In this document: in pieces, positions 1 to 10,311 of the stretch
Layout of the letters: the number at the start of each line of letters is the position of its first letter
How positions within the stretch are numbered: the first letter of the stretch is position 1
Source: Mesodorylaimus sp. YZB2_4
Taxonomy: Eukaryota > Nematoda > Enoplea > Dorylaimida > Dorylaimidae
Length of the DNA: 64,000 nt
Assembly: GCA_030248295.1 (NCBI GenBank)
Contig: JASANH010000924.1
Span: 124,001-188,000 of the forward strand
Reading direction: 5' to 3'
Made by a program: the position numbers and the translations under genes
The notes under the pieces: generated by a model
What the model was told of the DNA's origin: nothing
The model's input: only the letters and a program-made list of their open reading frames with translations
Database searches by the model: none

Positions 1-54
1 TCATCTAAAGCAAACAACCGAATCATAACCCACAATTTTTAGTTCATTCTCTTC

Positions 55-3000
55 CTATTCCTTACCTAATTCAGTGGCCGAAACAGTACTGCTCGAAGAT
101 GTCGAGTCAGCCCGTCTTCGTTTTCTGCTAGCCATCATCGGATCTTCGACCATGATGCACAATCGATTTTCACTTTCCGAATTGATAGACGGCAGCGAAC
201 ACGCGCCACTCGAACCATTGGTCAAGCATGACGAAGTTGTACTGCCCACGGACGATCGACGCGAACTGTTAGCATCGCCGTCCACTCCAATCGCCATTGC
301 GTCCATGGCTGTCGCTGAGGACACTCGACCAGGCATCATCGACACACGCTGCGGTGCAGGCTGTTGTTGAATCACTTGCTTGCGAGGTGCCTGGTTGCCG
401 TTATTAATTGGACCCGTATTCTTAGCCGTAATTATAGTCTCCTCCGACTCGGATACAGTTGGCAATGTAACGCCGGTGCGACTCGATAATAATTCCAAAT
501 GACGTCGTAGCAGGCATTGCTGACGATACAACTGCTCCTTGTCGGCGATCAATTGACGATCTTGGTCTTCCAAGGCCTGAAAACCATCATACGATTAGTC
601 ACGTGATCTGGTACACTCACGTGCCAGCTGACCAGCCTAATGCTTGCACTAATCATGGACTCAGCTTACCTTAATGTACATCCTCGCTTTCGTCAATAGA
701 TTCAAAGTCGTGTGACGACTGCTGTCAGGTCCCAATGGGACCAATTCTTTCAAAGCCTCCAAACAGGTTCGCAGATGAGCTCGCCTGAAAAGGTAAAAAG
801 CCAGTTAGCCATCACCGCAACTAGTTTCACAATTCGCATCAGTCACGGTCGCTGCTGCTCATTACAACTTCAAGTTTCATCTCCTTTTTCAAATTTTTCC
901 AACATCTTCAGTATTTCTTCTTACTCATCCCCACTTCCTCTCTTTCAACTGCTTGCACGTGACTCATGCGTGTTTCTCTGCCAAGGTGGCATCCCAGGGA
1001 AGCAAAAACGCGGGGTTTAACGAGTAGGTAGAATTTTTGATGCCACACATACTTTCTACGCCAACTAGATTTTCAAGGGCGAACGGAGGGCGAAGTACAA
1101 AACGGAAAGCGCTAAGAGTCCACTAGAATTCCGATCTGCTAACAACAGCTGCTTCTAGTCTGCCACCTATTCATCCATCCCAGCTGGCGTCTACTTTCTC
1201 TGATGCAACACACTTCGAGATAAAACACGTGAACCAAATGCGCATTGGCTCCCTTCTCAAAGCTTACGTGAACACCAGACAAGGTTTACTAGGCAAATAG
1301 CGGGTATTGTTCCCGACGCAGGGAGGAGCGCAAGATTAGTCGGCTCCTAGCTCTTACAGTAGGAACACACTAGTCCAAAGGTCTATTAAAAACTAGAATA
1401 GCAAACACAACTTTGCTTATCGCCTTGAACTTTGTCCTAGTTACTTTTTCTCATTTCGCAAACTCGTGATCCACAGCATCTGCGCTGCCTCTTCAACAAA
1501 CTTGGCACCAATTTTGAAAGACACATATTTGCATGCCCATATAAGACAAGGCGATCGATTTTTCCCCAGTCATAACGAAGTTCAAAACATTTTCTACGCA
1601 GTCGTCTCGACGTTACGTCGTTGTTACGACCAACCAGGCCGTTTGTCTTTTCAACTCGTTCACCCTGTCCCCCCCCCGATCTCGTGCAATTTGTCATTAA
1701 CTCTAGTCGCACATAACTTGGTTATTTTAGTCACTAAGGCAACCAAGACTCAGAGAGGAATCAACTAGACGACTACACCGACACAACAAGACCCACTCGC
1801 CATGCACCCGGAACAAGCTCGCTATGCAAGCAATCCGTGAATTTATGCATTCGAATTGGAAGAATTTCACCTGCTCTCATCCCAAATGCTTTGCTCTACG
1901 AGTGAGACATGTGTCAACAGCAGCGACCAGACTGTTTGCCAAGGTCAAAAATAGACCTAGACAAAAATCGATTCTTACCTGTTTTTCTCCAACTCGTTGT
2001 GCGTAGCTCTGAAATGAAAAACAAAACACCTTTAGTCTGCAGTTTGGTATTGCTCCAACAAAGAAAACATTGCATTGTGCCAGAATGGTTTAGACACCAC
2101 TTTTTCCATGGCCCTGGGGGGGGGGGGGGGTAGGCTGACAACGTGTCATTATACGTAAATTTGCACTATCAAGTATCCAAACGCGACTTGATTCTTATCC
2201 AATTCACGATTCCAGCACGTGAACAAAGTTTGCGCGCCGTCTATGCGTCGCGCCGCACGTCCTTTTTGTTTCTTCTCTTATCCGGAAGCTTTAGTCCGTA
2301 AAAGGATTCACTAGGCGAGTGGGCGAGGAATGGCAGATACGTGACTGACGAGTACATGCACCGCATCGAACCCATTTTCGGAAAGTTGATGATAAGAAAC
2401 AACATGAAGTTGCATCATCCAAATACACGTGCGCTCAAACCTAACACCTTGCTTTATCTTAGCAAACTTTTTTTAATTTTATTTGAGCTGCTTAAATGTT
2501 GGCGTTTCGACAAAGCGCGTGCAAAGAGGCTTAGCTTTCGAATCGAAAGAAATCATTCCCGCAAAATACCTCGATGAAGTGGGCTTAATATGCGCACAAG
2601 TTCGCACGATTGAAAAATAAACTTTTGCAGGTTTCAAACATGCTGGCCAAGTCACCATCCTCGATTCGCTCGCACGTGAAAGCTTACAAGAGAGCACATT
2701 GTTGCCCGAGTCTGCCAATCGTAAAAACGCCCATCGCCGTGACTATGCTATTCCGAATTTCGAGTACTTTGCCCCCGCTCGCCCCGATCTCCCAAAACAT
2801 TCAATGCCTGCATAAACACGTGGCGCAGATTGCTAGCATTTGACGAATGGGCATTGATCGTGAGAAGCAATGATTGCCTTCACGCGGAAACGACTTTTAG
2901 CAATTCTTATTCCATAAAAGGCCAGAATCGCATTGAGCATAGTCAAACTGCGCAGTGGGAAACGTTGTGTATGCGTTGGCACGCTCTCTTTTTGATTGGC

Positions 3001-4466
3001 ACGATTCGAGAAGTCGGGCTTATCGATAAAGTAGCCGACACGAGTCAGTCAACGTGGCCTGGCTGAACCTTGAGCGATTAACGAACGAAAGTTTTCTATT
3101 TGACAAATTCGCACGCTTCGCATCCGCGTGAAACGCACGTTTCACCAGAAGAAGGCACCCACGCCAGGAGAGCACGTGCGAAAGGTGCTCTGTCACGCGC
3201 TTGGCCACTCAGCGCAAATACGACGCAGTATTGTGCAAAAAAAGGATTTAGACCTAGTTGTAGAGGGTGGGTGCAGGAACAGAGCCAACGTGGGAGACAA
3301 GAATAAGAAAAGCGAAAAATGGAGGTGAAGCAAAATATTTTCCTCTAGCGAGACAGGCTGATAAGGTGATTGGATATCTGCGGTTCTGTTTCGTATGGGG
3401 AGGAAGGGTGCAGTGCCAAGGCGTGGCTGCCTGTCCAAAGGTCGTTTATGCCCCTCCTGACAAGGTGTAAACATGAGCAGTGATAAGCTCTGGCTCTTCG
3501 ATATGTCTTACTGTAGCGATCTTACCTGTTCATGTGGCAATTAGACGAAGCTGACGTGGCGCTGACGGATCGATTGGACGTGTGCTGATTGCCGCCCAAG
3601 CCATCGTCGCTGTGTACACTTCGACTTCCGTTGCTATTTTCGCCATTGGCCACACTCCCATAAACCAAAGCGCTACTCGTCCGTCTCCGCTTTGGCGCTG
3701 TTGCTCCTGACGACGGCAAAGATTGTTGTTGAAAACAAGCTTGCGACTGATGTTGAGTCGGCGGCGATCGTTGGTGATGCGCCTTATCGGTGGCCACAGT
3801 CATGGGTGCACTAATGGGCACTGCTTGAATCATCTTCCGTTGCCCATTTAATTCAACTGAAGTAAGAAGGCCGGGCGTTAGGATGGTGTGCATGACGCAT
3901 GTCTCATAGTCAAACAATGCAAGCACCCAGTCATCATTTCCCTCGTCTCTTGCCTACCACCATCCCATCCCAGTCGTCCTCCTACGTGCATTGTGGTTCC
4001 AAAAGGGAAAACATGCCAATCGAATTGGGCGCGCGCGTGGCGGCAGCCGGCTGATGCAGTGGGGGGGGGGGCTGAAGGGCACGTGAATTTCACGCCCGCC
4101 TCAGGCCGAAAGGTCGAAGTACACATGGGCTACACGCGTTACGAAAGCGGGATGTTTTGTTGTGAATGAGTTTGATTGGACGAAAATGATTTTTTTCGTG
4201 GCATTCCGGCATAACTGCATCAAAACTTACATAAACACCAATCACCTAGGTTGCGCGTCATAGGACTGAAATTCACGCCAACCCCCTCGCCCTCCTTTCC
4301 ATTGCGCGTGGATGGAAATTTCAGAAAAAGCAGGTAGCTCCAGAAAATATTTACTTCAATATGAGCTTTGAGAAATAGCTAACTTACCTTTGGGCTTTGA
4401 ATTGGGTTGATGTTTTCGTTCCAAAAATTCAGCAGCTTCCAAAAGCTGATTGACATTGGTCATCAT
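55..4466 (-). CDS. Mxd/MAD-family bHLH-leucine-zipper transcriptional repressor (358 aa)
   Basis: Five coding exons join in phase: 4466-4388, 3856-3526, 2008-1979, 784-670, 576-55. Exon 1 starts [18 protein letters not shown], the Sin3-interaction helix of Mad proteins. Exon 2 is a Ser/Gln-rich linker. Exons 3-4 encode the basic helix-loop-helix ([15 protein letters not shown], then [20 protein letters not shown]), with the His, Glu and Arg that read CACGTG. Exon 5 carries the zipper ([20 protein letters not shown]) and a Ser/Thr-rich tail with a basic KRRR patch. By family knowledge such proteins dimerise with Max, bind E-boxes in the nucleus and recruit Sin3/HDAC against Myc. The single MAD-type gene could serve as Mxd or Mnt orthologue; I cannot separate these. 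5' UTR exons were not located. Introns hold many CACGTG sites (see separate entry). Confidence 0.88.
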
Positions 4467-5125
4467 GAAGAAATCTTCAGGCTTGACGTTTACAGCCATT
4501 CTTCTCATTCAAAACGACGCAAGAGCATGAAACCTTTTCTCCCAGGCGATCAAGGAATTTGTCAGGACTGTCAAAAGTTGCTGAAAAGAGCAAAGCGAAT
4601 TGGTCATGCAAATGGTACTGTTCCAAAAGGAGGGCAGGAGGGTGAGGGATACTGTAACCCCTGCCAGCTAGGTACATGTGTGATAAAGCTGCCCGGTTGC
4701 GAGCCGACCGCCTCGAACGAGAATGAGAACGCGAGTAAGGGGGGCTGGCTGGAGAGCCGAGGTTGCGACGGCAGCCGTGTCCGTCCTACCTAAATGGGCG
4801 GCAAAGACCTGTAATTTAACATGCACCAGGTATAAGCTATGCGACGAGTCGTGAGGTCGCAGACAGAAGAAAGAGACTCGATCGAGCCGCACGCCGTCCA
4901 GCCACAACCATGTTGCATTGAGGACCGTTCACGCGCACCCAAGCAGGCCCCTATCCAACCAGTCACGTGAGAGCAGCCAATCGGAGAAGAGAGCGCACGT
5001 GAAGTCGGTGTTATTTTGGACCAGCGCCCCGATCTCCGTCCAAAGTCCGCGTGCATCGACGACTCGAGCGCGTGGTCTGCCATAAACACGGCTGCTGACG
5101 ACGACGACGACTAGGAATACACGTG
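600..5125. promoter_or_regulatory. Cluster of 13 CACGTG E-boxes across the Mxd gene and its upstream region
   Basis: CACGTG occurs at 600, 618, 956, 1226, 2216, 2426, 2673, 2817, 3173, 4080, 4964, 4996 and 5120. My hand count finds about 11 copies in the other 59 kb, so the density here is roughly ten times higher. Several share the form GCACGTGAA. CACGTG is the core site of Myc/Max/Mxd and related bHLH factors; autoregulation of this gene is an inference. Confidence 0.7.
1979..2008 (-). other. 30-nt microexon encoding the DNA-contact half of the bHLH basic region
   Basis: Between a CAG acceptor (2011-2009) and a GTAAG donor (1978-1974) lie 30 nt that read A THN ELEKN in the phase left open by exon 2 (ends AAC AG) and exon 4 (starts G CGA). 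Without it exons 2 and 4 also join in frame, giving a protein whose basic region lacks the E-box-contacting His and Glu. So exon skipping would yield an in-frame isoform that keeps the dimerisation domain but should not bind DNA. Confidence 0.85.
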
Positions 5126-6534
5126 GAAGAGCGAGCCGACCAGCCGGCTGCCTCTATGGCAAATTGCGTGTGTTCTGGCCGGGCGTGAGAGAACGGGGGA
5201 GACTGCGATTTGAGTGGATGAGCACGAGAAAACCATTCTCACCAGTTTCAGCAGAGGCGAGTCGACTGCCACTAACTGGCGACGGAAAAGAGGAGCGACT
5301 AGCACATTGATGGCATGCATGAGAGAAGTGTTTCGCGCTTTACAAGAAACAGTTCAGACTAAGATGACAGTAGAACTTGTTCAAACTCACGCGGCAGACG
5401 TAAGCATGAAAACCGTTTGCATGCTTGAATTTTAGAAAGCTGAAAAAGTTTGTAAGGAAAAAGCCTGGTTTTTAGGATTGAAGAGTGCTCGCTTTGGTTT
5501 CGCATCGAGACAACCAATGTTAGCAGTCAGCGTTTTGCATCGGCGGTGTTCTATTAGAAGGCTAAACACAGACGGGGTTTCTAATTTAGGAAAGGTCTGG
5601 CATAATGTGAGAGAGCAAAAAGGGGTATACATATGTAAAAAGCCCAAGCGATGGGGAGGCGACGGAAGCCTGGATTGTTCAGAATTTAAACGAAAAAGCC
5701 CTGCGAATATATGATCTATGAATAATGTGCTAGCACGTTTACCTTTAGCTATCGATCCAAAAAAGACCCTTTGGGTAAAGTACGGATATTGAACCAGCAG
5801 CTGAAAAGTCACTGTACATATTTTCGAAAGCAGGTGTCAATGAACATAGCCAAGTGCAACTCTTTGTCTGCTGGTACATCTTGACTAGGAATAGCAACTT
5901 CTGAGAACATTTAATGCTAAAGAGACTCTAATTCTGTTTAGAAGGAAGGCATGGAAAATGTAGAAAATACGCACAATTAGTGACCGTTTGTAGAAGCCGC
6001 CTTTTTAGTCATGAAAACAGCCCATTTGACCATCTGCTATACTCCCGCTGTGTGCGTGTAATATCTGCCATGATGATGGCACAGACCGTGCACACTGATC
6101 ACGCCTGAGCATAATTTAATCAACCCACGATCAGTTACATACATAAGGTCCATCAAATATGCCAGAAACAGTCTGACACCGACAGGGTTCAGAGTCCACA
6201 GGTACCATGGTCAGAGGATCCAAGTGTTTGGTCCAGGAGGTGCTCCAAGTTAAGACTGAGCAAAGCTACCGCGCACAGTCTTGCGTATATAAGGTGTTAC
6301 TCATCTGATGTACGTATCGTGAGTTGGGTAGCTGATTTGGGATTGAAAGTTGAGTGCAAGAAAGTTTGGCGAACCCATCTGTGCCCATCGTTACTGGTCT
6401 CACCATCACGGGTTGCACCCGTGACTTCAATCAATGTCTCCGCCTTTTCAGGTCGTGGCTTTAACAATCGGGAGCAAGAAAACTGCTATGCTTGTGTCGA
6501 ATCACCTGAAACCAGATCATGCACACACTAGAGA
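4467..6534. other. Upstream region of the Mxd gene and intergenic DNA, no coding signal
   Basis: Contains the last three E-boxes of the cluster (4964-5125) and probably the Mxd promoter and 5' UTR. Open frames here are short and show no family pattern. I see no gene from 5200 to 6530. Confidence 0.5.
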
Positions 6535-6890
6535 GCAAGCGCAGTGGTTAAATGGCTTAGCTTGCCCACATTTGCTGCTTGGTAGCGAGCGGCTGGGCTT
6601 TTCCTGGGTTCGATTCCTGGCCGGGGAAACAATTTAGCTCGCCAGGCCCTGAGTGCTCACCCAATACCTCTGAGTGCTCTGAGCGGGCAGACGGAAGCCA
6701 AGTGAGCAGACACTCTGGAGGGATCAAAGCCCATAGGCTGTCGTTTAGGAAACCAATGTCCAGCCTGAGATGCCCTCATGTGGGGTCTTTTCAGGGGGAA
6801 GCTGCCGTTTGGCCCAGTACCTTACCTAGCAAGGTTTGACTTCTGGCTGGAAAGGTGCTACCACTAAAAGTATTATGGGCGCTGGAATCC
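6535..6890 (+). mobile_element. tRNA-derived SINE copy 1
   Basis: A tRNA-like head has a box A-like GCGCAGTGGTTA near 6540 and a box B GGTTCGATTCC at 6607-6617. The body matches the family seen at 26751-27238 (for example AGATGCCCTCATGTGGGG near 6769). Diverged; no clear target duplication seen. Confidence 0.7.
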
Positions 6891-7418
6891 AAAGTTCTTC
6901 CAGTACAAAAAATGCGATGAAACTAAGGTTTTAATTTAGAGTTCCAATCTCTGGATAGGAATCCTAAATCGTGGGAGAAAAGACCCCGAATATTTGCAAA
7001 ATGGACACCGCCCAGGTGGGTGGAGTCAAAAAACTTGGAAAAATCCAAGACCGCGCGAGCAAGGAACTGACGATTAGTCCTGCCGCGCGCCCTGATGGCG
7101 GACCGATTATGAGTATTTGACTATAGGTTTTTCAGAAAACCTGGTGAGAAGAGGGTTTGTATTGTGATAAGGTGTCTTTAGAGAGGTCTCCCCTACATAC
7201 TCGATGTTGTTGATGTCTCCATCGATGAACGCTTGATGGCCGCTCGTTAGACTCACTCTGACTTTTTAGCTGTTTTGTAGCATCTGTAGGTATTCTCCTA
7301 GTGCCGACAGATTGCTTGATTTTGTATTTTTGAAGATTTTAAAACACACAAGGCACTTCAGGCGCACATCAACTTTTCTTTCAGGCACACACCAGCATCA
7401 CGTCACGAAGACCACGGA

Positions 7419-9974
7419 TCACTGGCTTTTCATCCGAATTGCTTCTGAAAGGCCTGCTGCTGGACAGCAGAATCGGGCGAAGGGGCAGACGCGTTTGGAG
7501 CATTTGGATCTTGCACTAGTCGCGTGGGCGGAGCATCGGCGACTAAAACGCAAAAAATCAGTGGCATAGCTGATCAGCAAAATCAAATAAGCATCTTACG
7601 TTTGGCTGCGCTCGAGTTCGAACTTGGCGCGAATTTTCTTCATGAATTCTTGGTCGGCTTCAGTCGTGTCTTCGAAGAGGAGGCAAGCGGGGGGGGGGGG
7701 GGCGGGCACTCGGCACACGGTTGGCTACCATTGCGGATGTGTCTGAAGAGGAGAAGTGATATTCGGGGCCGATACAGGCAAAACAGTCCTTACTGGCAGA
7801 AGTGGCCGTGGCTGATGTTCGGCGCTCGACACTTGTAGCACATGGTGGCACCGCAACGGCACGTGACATGGTTGCAACCTCCGGACTTGACAATCAGAGC
7901 GTGGCACTTCGGACACTTGCGAGTGAGAGCCTCCGTCAGGGCTTCCTCGCTGAAAATGGAGCAGATGATATCAACGAAACTGGAGACAAGAATTCATTGC
8001 TTACACCTTCTTTCGACTCATCGCTTCGTCCGTCAGCTCCTTCGGCCTGCATCCTCGCCCTTCATGCCCTTTCCAGCTCTCGCCGCACAATCGACATTCC
8101 TGGCGCATGCAACGCGGATTCTGGCACGAGAAGACCTTAAAAGCTTGATTCTAGAAGAAAGCAACATTTTCAGAAGGCCTTTACTACCTTGTCCACTTCG
8201 ACGGGTGTTTCGACGACGGCGGCATACTTGCAACGGGAGCATCTGGAAAAAGTGCCCACTTTTACTGGTCGTCCCTTCTGAAACCCTAACCTTCTCTTTC
8301 CTACTTGACAAGGTGTTCCAGCTTTGTCGCTTCCAACACATTGTTGAGATGGACCTCGTCGACACGCACCATCTGCTCCGGCTCCAGCGTCTGCTGCAGC
8401 AATGCGTACTGGAACTTACCCTGGCAGCCCGACTGGAAGCATTCGATTTCTCCGTTCAGGGAGATCTAGAAAAAAGGCAAACTCCAGTACCCTAGCTTCA
8501 GACAGCCGAAATCATGACCGCTTACTTGGACTTGTCCGGACACGACATCCCAGCAGACATTGGTCAGGCATTGCTTGCAGAATTCGTGGCCTTGGCTGCA
8601 CCGAATCGAGTCCTCTTTCATCCGGTAGTCACACCCGCACACGACGCATTCGGCCGTTTCTCCACGCAGTTTCGCCTCCGCCACAAGTCGAACGTGTCGT
8701 TCCCGAGCGAGTCGTTTCTCCTTCAGCTCCTTTCGCTTCTAAACGATGCATCTCAACTGCAAAAGGCAATATCTGTGTTAGACTGTACGTCTTACCTTCC
8801 TCATCCGCTCCAAGAAGACATTGACCATGCGCATTTCTTCCGCGAGGACTGGTGGGAATCCCATGTGCCGGCCTTTCTTCCTGCTCCAGCATTTCTTGCC
8901 CTTGACCACGATCAGAAAGTAGAGGTATCGACGACCGTCTCGTTTCACGATCACGTAGATCACGTCTTGCGACTTGAGATCCTTCCAGTTCTTGTCTTCG
9001 TGCTCGAAGTAGTCTTCCAGGGCTTCTGCCAAGCTGAAACCAAGACATTACGAAACAAAGCTACGAAACTCGATGGCGTTTACCTGATGGCTGCCGGCAT
9101 GTAGTGACGTCCGAAGTCGTTGAACACCTGGCGAACGCATGGAGTGGACACCTGAGAACGAGAAAAAGTGATTCTCGTTTTTGTCAAAGCGCGATGAAAA
9201 CACTTACGAAAGGGAACAACTCGTTCAACCTGACGTGGGCGAAGAACTCGTAGTCGATGTCGATCTCGTGCTTGTAGTTGATCAGGTTCTCCTTCATCGT
9301 CTCCAGATCCGCGTTGTTGGCATGTTGGATCTGCAAGTAAGATTCATTGCGCCACTGCTTTCCGGGGCTCATCTGATCACCCTGATTCAACCGTGCTGGG
9401 GGCCCTACACGGGAATACACCGACTTGACCGAAGCTTACTTGACGTTGTTTCCTCGGCGCGATGCTCTCGTTCTCGAAGATGTACGCGGCTGTTCGATCG
9501 AGATCCCACTTGTCTTGCACCATCCTCGACTCGATGCACTTGCGCAACCAGCTCTCCGACAGCTCGGGCGCCAACATGGTCTAAACAGGGGAGGGGGGAT
9601 CGAAATTGCTACGTGAGAATCGACCAAATGACTTACCAGGGTCTGCGTGGCATCGTGGACCATCGTTTCCTGTTCGGTCATCGGCATTTCGACCGTCAGT
9701 TCCTTCTCTGGCTCCGCTGGCCTTGGATCTGCAAAGAAGAAGGAGCCGAACCATTAGCAAGCTTCCTGATCTTTAAGTAGGCTTACTTTCGGGCTCCTCC
9801 GTTTCGGTCGATCGTTAGTTGACCACAACGCACGTACGCACTCACTTTCGGTCCCGGGTTGCCTTCCTCCCTGTCGAACATGTACTGGTCGTTTTGTTGT
9901 TCAGGCTGCCCCTCGGCGAGATGGTCGATCGGAGGTGGTGGACAAGTTTCCGAGTCTGAATGCTCTTGCTGCAT
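7419..9974 (-). CDS. RNF216/TRIAD3-type RING-between-RING E3 ubiquitin ligase
   Basis: Exons (minus): 9974-9846, 9728-9637, 9580-9440, 9330-9208, 9151-9084, 9033-8796, 8738-8526, 8465-8305, 8242-8188, 8135-8005, 7949-7794, 7742-7600, 7542-about 7419. A 10-nt microexon (about 9794-9803) may be needed to keep phase between the first two. RING1 begins ECVVCGCDYRMKEDSIRC, followed by the IBR (CSRCKYAAVV, CRLCGESWKGHEG) and RING2 (KCPKCHALIVKSGGCNHVTC); the Cys of GGCN is the expected catalytic thioester residue. Order and tail (HFCQH, PCAEC) fit RNF216, which builds ubiquitin chains in the cytosol. The N-terminal part (DTTEADQEF-type helices aside) is a helical region typical of the family. The next-to-last exon contains a C14 run that breaks frame (see findings). 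The gene lies about 340 bp downstream of the gene at 10312-13083 on the same strand. Confidence 0.85.
7689..7702. repeat. G14 mononucleotide tract inside an RNF216 coding exon
   Basis: On the coding strand it is C14 and encodes prolines between PCAEC and the ACLLFEDTTEADQEF segment. The two flanking protein segments are in different frames with 14 C and in the same frame with 12 or 15. Confidence 0.85.
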
Positions 9975-10311
9975 TTTTACGGACGACCGTGCACTGCGAC
10001 GACAGAGAAACGAATGAACGTCCCTCTGCGGGTACATTGGACAAAATGGACAAAATGGAATGCAATCTAAAAACAAGCTTGCACAGCTTGTCCTATGAGA
10101 TTGAAGCCTGAATAATCAACAACACGTCCAGTTAGCATATATTCTTGAATAATCGCAAAAAGCTTCACTCGAAATCGGCCCAATGCAGGATAAAAAAAGA
10201 ACGCATAGAACAAAAACCTAGACATTCTATATAATTTGGTTCTTCCGCTAGCTTCTGTAAGACACACGACGTCATTAAAAAACCCACTGAAGTGTGTCAT
10301 CGATTTCTCGA
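9975..10311. other. Short intergenic gap between two minus-strand genes
   Basis: 337 bp between the stop of the upstream gene and the RNF216 start codon; it must hold the 3' UTR of one and the promoter (or a trans-splice site) of the other. No recognised motif. Confidence 0.4.

Noticed and set aside
7842-8495. 217-codon plus-strand frame
   Set aside because: It is the antisense of RNF216 exons 8-11, whose minus-strand RING and IBR motifs and splice sites are clear.
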